Shown here piece after piece: positions 1 through 10,617 of a stretch of 64,000 nt of DNA. The position numbers and the translations under genes are program-made. The DNA is from Pyrenophora tritici-repentis (Eukaryota; Ascomycota; Dothideomycetes; Pleosporales; Pleosporaceae). Location: assembly GCF_003171515.1 (NCBI RefSeq), contig NC_089390.1:5580001-5644000 (forward strand). Direction: 5' to 3'. Position 1 is the stretch's first letter. The number at the start of each line of letters is the position of its first letter. The notes beneath the pieces were generated by a model that did no database searches, was not told the origin of the DNA, and saw only the letters and a program-made list of their open reading frames with translations.

Positions 1-984
1 TAGGTAACATAATACCAACATTGAAATACAAGAAGCTATGCTCTTTGGGATATACCCTCAATAAGCGATGGATGTAGAGAAGGGTGAGGTGAGGTTTTAA
101 AATCACGAACTGTATGTCAGTCAGCACGTGGCCACTAGCGTCGTGCGCTAGTCCTATCTTGGGTTCGTTATCGATAAAGCACCAGACTAACCTGCTGCCG
201 GCGTCGCGATGTCGTTACTCTTTGCGCGCTCGTCCACCGCGCTCGTCCATTGCTCGAACTCTCGCATATTGAAGTACAACGGTTCTTTGCATCTCCCCCC
301 TAGTCGATTTAGCTAAGTGGCAGCCAGATGTTGAGAACGAGCGGGGGAACAGCTACGTTCGAGCATCAAAACCTGCTTCCATTGTTCACGTCTTTCAGCT
401 TCTCATTTGTATCATGAAAGAAATCTTGAATTATTAAAAAAGGTACAGTGTCAGGTAAGCCCATGATCCAAAGTCGGCGGATCTTCTTAGATCTACGCCT
501 CGTTCTCTCCATCGTCTCGTCTCGTGTGTTGGTGTTCTTTTCTCATTTCTGTTCAGTTGAATAGAGGTTTCCAGAAGCATTTTTCGGTTTTTCTTAGGAA
601 AGTATCCCATGTCCCGAGCCATAACTGGAGCGACCACACGTTCCTAGGGCTACAAGATGGGGGCAACATCAACACAGTCTGGCTGTATGTGCACTGCCGT
701 TTGGATCTTGTGTGAGCACCGAATCGATACTGGCCAGCGTCGTCCAGATCGTCGATAAATACAGGCTGTCCCGATATCGTGGGTGCCAGCAAAAGGTATG
801 TGTACTAGTGACTGTTGCCGAGATTACATGACGTGTGTATGTGGATGGCGTCGTGTCAAACGTTGTGAAACCCCGGGCTCACGTCGTATAGTGTCGGCGT
901 TGGTTCAGCGGGCCGGAAATTATGACAGATGATAGCGGCGATGATGCAAGGCTGGTACCTGCATTACGGCATCGTTTTTGCTTT
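1..984. other. Gene-free stretch at the window edge
   Basis: I see no reading frame here that looks like a protein. The open frames are short, lie on both strands and have low-complexity or arginine-rich translations. No tRNA, LTR or tandem repeat was recognised. An exon of a gene starting outside the window cannot be excluded. Confidence 0.5.
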
Positions 985-1275
985 TCATGATGCCGAGGCG
1001 TCGCTAGCGCGGCTTTGTCGGGAGAATCGTCTTTGGCACCAGGTCCGCATCTTAGTGTAGAAGCCATGGCCTTGGACTTGGTCGTCGTCGGGAAATGGGG
1101 TGGGGATCTCGCATGTGCGTTGATCACGGTGCTGAAGGTGTTCTTCATCCATGCGGAGCAAGTCTGCGTGGAACTGCTGCATCATGGTGAGGGCTGGCGA
1201 GTACTCGGGGCTGAGATGGTTGGGAAGCGGCGGTGGGAAGGCTTCCTGACTTCCGCAACTGCGTGGGCTGTCCAT
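985..1275 (-). CDS. Possible small conserved protein, 96 aa
   Basis: A 96-residue frame starts with ATG at 1275 and stops at 985. The N-terminus is proline-rich (PPPLPNHLSPEYSP). It is followed by a polar segment that looks helical, with acidic residues and two histidines (HADLLRMDEEHLQHRDQ), and a basic C-terminus (CQRRFSRQS). The composition is more protein-like than that of overlapping frames on the other strand. I do not recognise a family and see no signal peptide or membrane segment. It may be a complete small gene, one exon of a larger gene, or chance. Confidence 0.3.
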   Translation of the reverse strand: MDSPRSCGSQEAFPPPLPNHLSPEYSPALTMMQQFHADLLRMDEEHLQHRDQRTCEIPTPFPDDDQVQGHGFYTKMRTWCQRRFSRQSRASDASAS

Positions 1276-2148
1276 TTTGTGCGTTGGTGTGTGGTTGTGG
1301 TTGTGGTTGTGAGTGTGAGATGGTGTGTGAAGATGAAGTGCAGTTGGCGAAAAATATGGCTTTTATTATAGAGAAACGCGCCGCGTTTATATCGACCGAG
1401 AGAGTGTCGTCATGTCTTCCATGGTACCATCACACGCACTACCACGGAATGTCGCGTGGCAGCGGGAGTATCATGCTTCCGCCGCACGAGCCTTGCCAGT
1501 TTCAATATATTGATCAACCAACTATATCGATCGTACATTATTTAAATCATCGGACTTTCCTCATGTTCCAGGTCGCAACCCCAGACGTTGATCATTCCGG
1601 GGCTGCCGGATGGCTTCCGCTGGAGATATGACGCATTGTACTTCTCATCGTCATCCATCGGACAACCCTGGAACCATCTGTCGCAGTTTCAGGGCATGAA
1701 AGCTTATCGTTTTTGCAGTAGCAGCATTTGCGCATCCAACCGTGAGTCGCAAGGTTTGCAGCTACTCAACTAGGTCGCGCTAGCATCCGGTGTCCCAGAA
1801 AGCGGGATGCGGCTTTTTGGTCAGGTGAAGTGCAAAGGATCAACGTCTGATGAATAAATCACTCATGCACATTTGCACGTGGATGTGCACGTCGCGATGT
1901 AAATCTTGGTGTTGCAGGCCAGCGTCGGCCAACGTGTTCCGACAACACCCTCCCACCTCGGCTGACGGGCGAACACGGCCAGTGACGTCGGACAAGAAGA
2001 CGTCTTCACACACCCGTGAGCACCCTATCGTCAGCCTGTCGACTAATAGAAATAATGCTTATCCCCACACATTTCGGCAAGTTTCTGGCCGCTTGCACCT
2101 GTAAAGATCCACCGTGATTCTATTCTTTGCGGCATTGCAAATCACGAG
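1276..2148. other. Intergenic region
   Basis: There is no convincing coding sequence. It holds the upstream region of the possible gene at 985-1275 (-) and, at its right end, the promoter of the oxidoreductase at 2349. Open frames here are under 135 codons with no recognisable domain. Confidence 0.5.
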
Positions 2149-2150
2149 CC

Positions 2151-2160
2151 GCTATATAAG
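2151..2160 (+). promoter_or_regulatory. TATA-like box upstream of the MDR oxidoreductase
   Basis: The motif CTATATAAG lies about 190 bp before the start codon at 2349. A fungal TATA box with a long 5' leader would fit. The call rests on motif and position only. Confidence 0.35.
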
Positions 2161-2348
2161 GACCTAGGTAGACGCCGAGATGCCTACCCCTCCCTTTTCC
2201 CAGGATCGCCGAGACTGGTTGAGCGAAATTTCTGGATTGTTTACTCAGCGCAAGAATACTAGTACAAGTACACCAAAGGATCCGACTGCCACTTTGAGAT
2301 TTGGGGTTCCTAAAGCTTGTGACTCTGCTTCCACGATCAGCCTGCGAG

Positions 2349-3509
2349 ATGACGCCTCCACAAAAGATCAAGCAATGGCTCACGGGCCAAGACGGTCTCG
2401 ATAAGCTGAGAATGAGCGAGGCGGACTGTCCCACTCCGGGTGAAGACGAAGTACTGGTGGAAGTTCATTCTGTCAGCTTGAATTACAGGGATACCGAGGG
2501 TTTGTGAATCCGAGAAAACCAAAGAAACCAGGAACTAGACTAATCACGTGATATAGTGGCCATGGGTCAATACAACCACCACGCCTCGGTCGATCATCCC
2601 CCCGCTATTGTGCCGTGCAGCGACATGTGCGGTGTAGTAGTGGCAGTCGGCCCAACCTCTGAGAATTCCTCTGATCCTTTCAAGAACCCCGCCTTTCGTC
2701 TCAAAGAAGGCGATCGCGTCATTAGCACCTTTGCACCAACTCATTTGAGCGGTCAAGTCAAAGGATCCGATGTTGCAAGTGGCCTCGGAGGTCCTGCTCC
2801 CGGTGTAATGACACAATACCGCGTCTTCCCCAATTACGGTGTTGTCAAGGTTCCAGATTACATGACCGACGATGAAGCAGCTTGCCTACCCATTGCAGCC
2901 ATGACGGCCTGGATGAGTCTGAACTGCATGCGCCCCAAGGGCGAAATCATTGGTCAGGGTGAGACGGTTGTTTGTCAAGGCACTGGTGGTGTCAGCATTT
3001 GTGCCGCTCAGATTGCTACCGCAGCAGGCGCCGATGCTATCGTCACATCCTCTTCCGATGAGAAACTTGAGCGCGCAACCAAGCTAGGCGCAAAGACGAC
3101 CATCAACTACCGCAAGAACCCTGACTGGGAAGCCAAGGTTCTGTCCGCCACTGCCGACGAAGGCGCCGACATCATCATCGAAGTCGGCGGCGCGCAAACC
3201 CTACGCAAGTCTTTTGACTGCGTACGTTTCGGCGGTTTGATCTCTTGTATTGGATATCTCTCCGGCAAGCAAGATGAGGCTGGCGACAGAACAAACACGA
3301 ACCTACTTTGCTTGAAGAGGAACGTCACGCTAAAGGGCATCTTGAACGGGCCTCGATCTGAACTTGAGAGGATGCTCAAGTTTTACGACGAGAAGAAAAT
3401 CAGGCCAGTCGTAGACCGTGTGTGGAAGTTTGAGGAGGCAGATCAGGCACTCAAGTATTTGTTCAGTGGAGGACACTTTGGAAAGGTTGTAGTTAAGGTT
3501 AAGGCATAA
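2349..3509 (+). CDS. Zinc-type alcohol dehydrogenase-like (MDR) oxidoreductase
   Basis: Two exons (2349-2499 and 2557-3509) with a 57-bp intron give 367 aa. The splice turns GAG-G|TG into E-V and yields the block NYRDTEVAMGQYNHH, with IVPCSDMCG just after it, a typical N-terminal GroES-like region of quinone-oxidoreductase/AdhP-type MDR proteins. A Rossmann nucleotide-binding segment follows (GTGGVSICAAQIA), then a C-terminal substrate domain ending in SGGHFGKVVVKVKA. The length is normal for the family. From family knowledge it should be a cytosolic NAD(P)H-dependent reductase or dehydrogenase of unknown substrate. The ATG at 2349 was chosen because it gives a standard MDR N-terminus; an ATG at 2301 in the same frame would add 16 unconserved residues. 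It converges on the next gene, 68 bp away. Confidence 0.88.
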
Positions 3510-3577
3510 GTGGATGATGGCAATGAATATTTTACGCTACACTATCTCGGCGTTCCAGTCCCCGTGCTTATATGTTA

Positions 3578-4627
3578 TCACGTCATCTTTTGTTTCGGTT
3601 CACGAAGCCACTCACAGAGCTTCTTCAACTCAACCGGAGTCTTCCCATCACACTCCCGCGAACACCTAGTCTCTCGCTCTTTCTCTGCCAAAACATCTTC
3701 TATGTTCTCTCCATCGCGAAACGCTTTCAAATACCTCGTCGGGCTAACCATCAACGCCCTCGCCGTACGAGAAAACTGGATATCTCCATCCTGCATAGCC
3801 TTCCTATCGCGACCTGCCCAGTCCACATCGGGAAATAGTCGCTTGAACAGCAGAAACAACGCATCCGTTTCTCCGTTACCTTTCTCGTCATTCTCACGGA
3901 GGATGGCCGTAACGCACTCCTTGTGGAACCACCATGCATTGGGGCGTTGATCCCACATGTTTGATGTTTTCCCAATGACAGCAAACCCACGTTCCAGTAC
4001 ATCAATATCCATGCGTGCATGGCTCGGTATGCCATCGAAGAAATATAACGCACACGCGCGATGAATGTCGTCGTCGCTCATCTTGTCCAGCGGCGCAGTG
4101 TATCTCATAACACCTGCATCCCACTCCTTCAGTTTGTCGAAGAAAGTACCGAGCGCCAACATCTCTGGTGTCATGTCAATACTACTCATCTGCTTTGTCC
4201 TACGCCAGGTATTCCGTGTGACATTAACCGCGTTTTCAAAGTCACCCTACCCTTTCATTCCCTCGTTCAACGCTTCAGAATTCATTCTGAATATCCAGAC
4301 GAGCTGATGTTCCTTTGAATTGCTGCCTTCATCTTGAGTCCATGGTACGGTGCCGTTGAATTTCTGCAGCAGGTCGCAGAAAAGGCGTTGTTCGGTCAGA
4401 GGGAGCATGGTGAGCTGGTCGATGATGCCTGAGCTGGTGGCAGGTGAAAAGATGCGTTGAGACAGCCAGGTTTCAGAGATTTTGTGAATGGTGTAGAGGG
4501 AATTTGTGAGGGAGGTAAGTTTGGAGGTATGTTCGGGATTGAATTTAGGGATATCAAGGCAGTGCTTTTCGAGGATATGCTTTGCGGTTTCTAGATTGAG
4601 GGCTATGGAATCCATTTTTTGTTGCAA
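3578..4627 (-). CDS. Hypothetical protein, tandem paralogue 1, 332 aa
   Basis: Exon 1 is 4627-4251 and exon 2 is 4199-3578, joined across a 51-bp intron (4250-4200). This restores one frame of 332 codons. The N-terminal ~125 residues are helical and leucine-rich. The C-terminal part carries DWAGRDRKAMQDGD and SRTARALMVSP, and ends with PVELKKLCEWLRE. The same C-terminal pattern recurs in the neighbour at 4958-5719 (DW, R-x-A, GD, an S-x(4)-A-x-M-x(2)-P core, then K and acidic residues). The two look like diverged tandem copies in the same orientation. I do not recognise the family, and there is no signal peptide or membrane segment. The intron call is inferred from frame and consensus sites. 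Confidence 0.7.
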
Positions 4628-4957
4628 GGAGGAGGGGGATAGGTGAATTAGGGGGGAAAAGAGCAGTGTTTTATGTTGTGACCTTATGTGTCGTTTGTAG
4701 AGAAGGGCTGAAGTGGAAACTGCTAGGTCCTTCGGGTGACTAGTAGCAAGTTTTTCTGTTCAATGAGGAAGATAGAAGCATCTTGTAGAGAAAAGAGAGG
4801 AATGAAGGATTGGAATGATTGGGTTTGGCCTTCGTATCCTGCTTTTCCATACCGAGACATTTTTGAATCAGATATGGTTCACTCCACATCGCTAACACAG
4901 AAGCATTGAAAGACATGCACCACCCGTGTTCCCAATATCCCCTTCTATCTAATCCTC
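4628..4957. other. Spacer between two tandem paralogues
   Basis: This 330-bp stretch separates the two - strand paralogues. It serves as 3' flank of one and promoter of the other. I see no open frame of note. Confidence 0.5.
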
Positions 4958-5719
4958 TTACTCTCCCTCTATCCTGCCGACCTCCTCAACTGCCTTCACC
5001 AACTCCCGCGCAAACCACCTCAGAGCCTCCCTGCTCTTCTCAAACCCCTCATCTCCCTCCTTCACTTCGATCCACTCCTCTTCAGCCCCCAACACCGCCT
5101 CCGCTCCTCTCCTTCCTTTGACCAACTCTTTCACCAAACCCCTCGGCCCCAGCATGACCGCCCAAACAACAGGCGAAATCTCAAAATCACCCTTCTCCAG
5201 CGCCTCGCGCTCAAACACTGTCCAATCGTTCGTTTCGAAGATGATGCTGAGAGTTTTGCTGAAACTCGCGATCAATGCTGGACCTAGGCCCCATATGTAG
5301 AACAGTAGGTCGCGTGGGTGGGAGGGCTTGTTGAGGATGTCGGAACATAGGTGCAGAGTGGTGAGGCCATCGGTTATTGCTTGCACAGTGTCAATGGTTT
5401 CGTCGAGGGTGAGGTTAGTGGTAGTCATGAGGATGCGGGTGTAGAGGTTCATCAGTGCAGGGATGCGCATAGTCTATTGGTGGTGGGTTAGCTTGGAGCT
5501 TATCTAGGTAGGGTGGTGGGCATAGATGTGGAATTGGGGGCGACGTACCTCGAAAAGTGCTGTCTCGGCGGTATGAACAACGACAAAGTCGTCGAAGGGA
5601 TTAGCGGAGACGCGGACGTCGTTGGGCACGGTTATGATTTCTTTGCCTGTTGTGGGTGCCATGGAGCCTTCATCAATGTGAGATGTGGATGTGGCAGCGC
5701 GCGTATCTGAGGTAGACAT
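4958..5719 (-). CDS. Hypothetical protein, tandem paralogue 2, 228 aa
   Basis: Exon 1 is 5719-5549 (57 codons) and exon 2 is 5473-4958. The 75-bp intron between them has a GTACGT donor, a GCTAAC branch site and an AATAG acceptor, and splicing is in phase 0. The N-terminus is polar and threonine/serine-rich. The C-terminal half has NDWTVFEREALEKGDFEIS followed by a WAVMLGPRGLVKELVKG segment, which aligns by eye with paralogue 1 at 3578-4627. No known domain is recognised. It is shorter than paralogue 1 at the N-terminus. A function cannot be given. Confidence 0.72.
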
Positions 5720-5811
5720 TTTTGTTGGTGGTGGAGGTAAGTTTGGTGGTGAGGTGGGGTATGGTTTGGTCGATTAGGCTGGCCTGTCGTGTTGGGGTAA
5801 TGGAAAAGAGG

Positions 5812-5824
5812 CAGCGATATATAC
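5812..5824 (-). promoter_or_regulatory. TATA-like element for the gene at 4958-5719
   Basis: The + strand reads GCGATATATACTAGC, about 95-105 bp upstream of the - strand start at 5719. Position and motif fit a TATA box. There is no further support. Confidence 0.35.
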
Positions 5825-6103
5825 TAGCGTGGAAGTAAATCACGTGTTGAGCAGGCTCCCAGGGACCCTGTGAGGAGGGTCTTGCAGGGATCATTCACTC
5901 GCGTTGATATTAAACACACGTTTGCCTGTCTTGATGATTGCAGTAAAGACGAGAGCATTAAATACCTCGAAGGAAGAATGTCTAGCCAAACTAAAGAGGG
6001 GCAATGATCGGGTCACGTGGTAGGTTGATTGCGGACGAGTAGCAAGCCAGGCAGCCACAGCGTCCTGATGTGGCACATATCTGAACACGAACATTGCACA
6101 TGA

Positions 6104-6930
6104 AACTATTTTCTGGGACTCCCCGAGCAAATAATCACTTCTTCTCCGATCAAGCAACAGTTTGCCCGGTTCCTTGTCAACAAGACGCACAACAAGCACC
6201 CAGACCCCGAAAATGTCGAAATCAGGGTCAAGACTACAACCAGATACCTCCTCGACGGCGACTTCAAAGTGCTCAACCACATCAAAGAGATTGTAGAGTC
6301 TCAGGGCGGTAGTCCCAATGAGCAAGTTTGCACGCAGGTAGAGCAGTACATTTACAGTCTCCCCGAATTCAAGCCTCTCAGACGATAACAATGTCGTACA
6401 TTGGGCATTGATGTCGCTGTTTCGCTGACAGCTACGCTGCAATAATTGGCGAGCGATTGACGCCGAGGTATCGAAATCAAGCAGGTTAGGTACTCGTTCT
6501 TGCCATGGGCAGTCGTGAGGGACCTCAATTGCCTGATGGAAGATATTCACGAGGAAACTTTTAAGGTAACGGCTCCGAACACGAGACTAAGGCGAATTTG
6601 AGAGCATTAATACATGTAGAGTGGGATTAGTGGAGGGGAACAACAAAAAACCTATCGTGGAAGGGGATGAAAGAGATAAGGCTATGGGACTGCTTGCGGA
6701 AGTGTTACGGAAGTGGGCGATGAGTTGTGAGGAGAGAGAAGAGAAGTCTGACGAGGAAGACATTAAACAGGAGGAAACTCGGTCAAGGAAGAATATAGTG
6801 ACTAGTGCAGCAACAAACCCATTTCCTAAAACTAAGCAGAGCAAGACAGCTGAAATGCGCATTGCACAGTACCACGAATTGGCCAAAAATGTCATCTACC
6901 CCTTTACAGACATCCCGTCTACCCCACGCC
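6104..6930 (+). pseudogene. Decayed protein-coding gene, family unknown
   Basis: One frame from 6104 to 6600 reads like a real soluble protein (KTTTRYLLDGDFKVLNHIKE, then CTQVEQYIYSLPEFKPLRR, then YSFLPWAVVRDLNCLMEDIH). It has no start codon and is broken by three in-frame stops at about 6386, 6443 and 6458. A second frame at 6621-6900 is acidic and lysine-rich (GLLAEVLRKWAMSCEEREEK) and may be a later part of the same gene. The first block vaguely resembles the linker and C-terminal part of BTB-type proteins, but I cannot assign it. The opposite strand has an uninterrupted 219-codon frame that I regard as a shadow. Confidence is low because this rests on composition alone. Confidence 0.3.
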
Positions 6931-6956
6931 CACCATATTCGCAAAATCGCCCGCCA

Positions 6957-8377
6957 CTACAGCTTAGACCCAGTCCCCTCCTCAAATTCGCTCAACTCCC
7001 TCCTCACCCCCTTCCGCGGACTATCACCAAACTCCTTCCCCTGGCGCCTCTGCAACTCCTCCTTGCTCTTCCACTTCCACGCCTCATCCTTCTCCTTCCC
7101 ATTACTCTTACCTTGGAGTACATTGCACATGTACGCGCCCGCCACGGGCAGAAACCTATTTCCGTCAGTAAAAGTACAGTGCAGGAAGCCAGAGCTGAAG
7201 AAAAACAGCGGAGGAGGCATAAAACGTACTTGTACGAGTGAAAACTCCCACCCACAGCGAGGAAGAGGTTACTGAGGGCTGAATGCGGATGCCTACACAA
7301 CAGCCAATCTTCCGTTGGTGTAACAGCATCATAGCACACACGCCACCTCGTCGGCGTTCTCCCGCTCGTCCACTGAGGCATCGCATCCTGCATGATTCTA
7401 CTGCTCTCTCGCTTAAGCCTCGCGGGGATATCGGCTTGATGCCTCTTCGCGGGTACAGTGATACGGTGGCCAGAAGGCGTAACAACACTATTCACAACCT
7501 CAGTTTTCAAATCATTGATTTTCAGCGTGCGGTTTGGCTGAGATGGTGGGATGATGTCTACTTTACCGCCGATGACGACGACGGGGAGGTTGGATTCGAT
7601 GTGTTGTTGGGTTTCCTGGGGGCTGAGGGTGTAGTAGGCGGACAGCCGGCCTACGGCTGTGATTTGGCGTTCTATGCGGTCTTGTTGGTTGAAATTTAGG
7701 GTTTCTTCGAGGGGGGAGAGGAGAGAGCTTGTCCAGGCTCCGGCTGCTAGGACGATTTTGTCAGCGCTGAGGATGCGGCCGTCATGTAGTTTGACGCCTG
7801 TGAGACTGGATTTGTTGGTGTTGAGAAGGAGCTGTTGGACTTGTCCCGTGACTCGTTGGACGCCTAGTTCTAGGGCTACTTTGATGAAACTTTGGGTTGC
7901 GCGCTCTGCGTCACACCAGCCTGCCTCGGGGTTGAAGTAGCCTTGGCCTAGGTGCTCGGTTTGGATGCCGCGGGTTACGGCGTATTCCTGCAGTTGTTCT
8001 GGGGGAACACTGCGCGTGTAGTCTCCCCCGCGCTCAATAAACGTCTTCTTTACTGCATCACCGAATCCGCCTTCTTTGTCATCTAGCACGATCCATCCTG
8101 TCTTGTGGAAATGGCCTTGGACCGCTATACTCCAGAACCAGAAATGAATGGCTTCGTTGGCGAGGTCGCAGTACAAGTGAGATTCATAGTCGGTTCGAAT
8201 GATGCGATTCGTGTCAATGGCTGCCGCTTGCTTTTCTTCAAGAGGCGAACTGTGATCCCAGCGGTCGATGATGGTTACACGCGACGGATCCTTGTATTGC
8301 TTGGCGAGATGGTACGCAGTCGAGGTACCAAAGGTACCAGCGCCAATGATGAGTACGGTGGGTTCCTCGTTTGCCAT
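6957..8377 (-). CDS. FAD-dependent amine oxidase, MSOX/saccharopine-oxidase type
   Basis: Exon 1 is 8377-7230 and exon 2 is 7155-6957, with a 74-bp intron (GTACGT donor, AATAG acceptor). The product is 448 aa, the usual size for the sarcosine oxidase/fructosyl-amino-acid oxidase/L-pipecolate oxidase family. A Rossmann dinucleotide-binding motif opens the protein (VLIIGAGTFGTSTAYHLA) and is followed by an acidic strand end (TIIDRW). The C-terminal flavin site reads RVCYDAVTPTEDWLL and then GGSFHSYK, where the intron splits the final lysine codon before FLPVAG. The cysteine in RVCYD is the expected covalent flavin attachment residue of the family (established knowledge, not tested here). The likely reaction is oxidative deamination or demethylation of a secondary amine or amino acid, giving hydrogen peroxide. 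No clear peroxisomal SKL ends the protein; it ends in GTGSKL, which resembles an SKL-type PTS1, so peroxisomal import is plausible. Confidence 0.88.
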
Positions 8378-9681
8378 GTTGATGTGTTTGAGAAAATGGA
8401 AGACATCATCTCGACTCGGGGATATCGACTCGGCTGGTCAGTGAAGGATGCTTGCTCGCGCTAGTGCTGCGGGGTTTTGCGGATCCGATGCGGAGCTTGG
8501 CTGGAAACTGCATCGGTCTTCACGATCGTAAGATGCATCCAGGACAGAAGACTACTTTCATGATGTTTGCAATGGACATGTGCCATGATGGCTTGTTGAC
8601 CTTTACTATTCGCGGGGCACCCAAGTGCATCACCTGACCGACTCTTTACGCACAATACATGTAGTGCCTTGTTAAATCCAACACTGTCGCTCTCTTGTCG
8701 CATTCATGGCAAAGACGCTCATGTTTCAAAGCTCCGATTGAACACAACAGAAGCGCATTGAGTTCAAACGATTCTTTGGTGTCCGCGAGCGTACGCGGCA
8801 AGATCAGAGGTTGGAGAGGATACCATGTATCAGGCAATGACAAGAGGTGCAAATAACATGACTACTTCACCATCGCCTGCTCATCGCTGCATCAGCATGA
8901 TTGAGGAGAGGAGAGTTCGGAGTGTCATGAGATGGAACGTATAGATGTACTACAGCGAGCACGTTGATGAAGACGACGACGCAACTCAGCTTGGCAAGAC
9001 GCGCGAGCCGGGAAATGGCGCTAGTCGGAAAAGGTCACCGCAAGTATTGACAATACGCCGACAACCCGACAATTCGCAATGCTCGTCTTTGGGATGACCG
9101 GCAATGGTTCCGTAGTGGGATATCTGGCCTGTTGGAATTCACGCAGAATGGGTTCCCCCACGCACCTGGTTTCAAACCTGATGATCTATCTCGCATCCTG
9201 CCGAGATTCTAGGCGCGGAACATGGGTGGTGAGCGTTTATAGCGACGGCCAGAGATGCAGATAGCGCGACGAGGAAAGAGGTGCGAGGCTGGAAGTTCAT
9301 GCGGGCGGTCCCAGAGCACCTGGTCGATATCACGACTCTTCCCTGGAATAGTGTATTCGTCTTTTGCGACGAGGCTGCATTCATGACTCGTATAGCTTCA
9401 AGGGACGCTATCGGCAAACTTGTAACCACCAAAAAACAGTTGCAGTTGCAGTTGCAAAGATAAGCATGTTCAGGTAACTACGGAAAAAGAGGGCCGCAAA
9501 TCTCTCCGTCCCGTTGCGGCTTTTAAAAGAGATCTACACAAGTGCGAGGAATCGACCAGGTTTGGTTTTTTCTAGAATTTCGCCGCAGCGTGCGATAACT
9601 ACGGACCCTGGTGACTCAACCGCCGCCCCACCAACAAGCCTCGCATTGCGGAAATCCATAATTGATATCAACAACACCAAA
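8378..9681. other. Intergenic region with one weak small-ORF candidate
   Basis: This is the divergent promoter space between the flavin oxidase (-) and the phosphatase (+). No solid gene is visible. A - strand frame starting at 9300 encodes about 42 residues opening with a signal-peptide-like stretch (FLVALSASLAVAINA). It is reported as a weak finding only. Confidence 0.45.
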
Positions 9682-10617
9682 ATGCCGCCCAAGGTTCATC
9701 TCGTGCGCCACGCGCAGGGAGAGCACAACGCAACTGTATGTCACTAGGGCTTCTACTAGGAAATGAGCTAACACATTGTAGCGTGACTACACCATCCGCG
9801 ATGCCGTTTTGACAGCCAAGGGCAAGGAGCAATGTGCCACGCTGCGTTCAGCTTTTGCTCACCACGACGAGATTGACGTGGTTTTCGCGTCTCCACTGCG
9901 CCGCACGATTCAGACTGCAGCGTTGAGTTTTGGGCCTGTGCTATCACGCCAAGAAGTGTCGTTCGCGTTGCTACCAGCGTTGCAAGAGGTGTCCAACATT
10001 GCTTGCGACGTTGGCATTGCAGATATCGGCGCCGACGTGCACAAGTTTCTGCCCGACTTGTTCACTCCAGGCGAGCTTGACTTTGATGTTGGCAAGGTTG
10101 ATGCTTCGGCCGTGACCGAAGGCTGGAACTCAAAGGTTGGTCGATCTCCCGACATGATGTCAGTATGCATGCTTACTAAGACGTGTTTGCAGCAAGGCTA
10201 TTGGGCGTACGAGAAGACGGCCATTTCGAAGCGGGCAGCAGAGTTGAGGAATTGGCTTTATCAACGGCCCGAGGCGCAGGTAGGTTGATTCCATGTATTG
10301 GGCATGGGGTAATGGTAGGCTAATTGGTAGGTCATCATCGTGACCCATGGTGCATTTGCGCACTTTTTGACAGAGGACTGGGACGTGGAGGATCCCATGC
10401 TGGGGACTGCTTTCAAGAACTGTAAGTCGATGGGCAGACTTGCATGATTACTCCAGCTGACGGATCAGGTGAGCATCGTGTGTACGTCTTCTCTCCAGGG
10501 TCCACGGTTAAAGAGGCCCATCTGGAAGAGACGTGGGAGAGTAGGAGGAAGCGAGGCGGCCCCGAGGTCGAAAAGGACCCGCATGTAGTGGAAGAGTTTC
10601 TAAAGACGGCTGCATGA
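9682..10617 (+). CDS. Phosphoglycerate mutase-family (histidine phosphatase) protein
   Basis: Five exons give 244 aa: 9682-9735, 9782-10135, 10193-10279, 10331-10421 and 10469-10617, with introns of 46, 57, 51 and 47 bp. The N-terminus carries the phosphoacceptor motif VHLVRHAQGEHN (RHA/G type). FASPLRRTIQTA follows with the conserved arginine. The second catalytic histidine is in VIIVTHGAFAHFL, directly after an intron. The WNSKQGYWAYEK block is created by splicing at 10135/10193, which supports that intron. The protein should be a small cytosolic phosphatase or mutase-like enzyme. Fungal members of this size are usually phosphatases of unknown substrate rather than glycolytic mutases (family knowledge). 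The ATG at 9682 gives the standard N-terminus, while the upstream in-frame ATG at 9514 adds unconserved residues. Confidence 0.88.

Noticed and set aside
2180..2404. Open frame of 74 codons upstream of the MDR gene
   Set aside because: It overlaps the real first exon in another frame and falls in the probable 5' leader. No motif supports it.
5891..6550. Uninterrupted 219-codon frame on the - strand
   Set aside because: Its translation has no recognisable motif, and the opposite strand reads more like a soluble protein although decayed. Kept as a possible shadow only.
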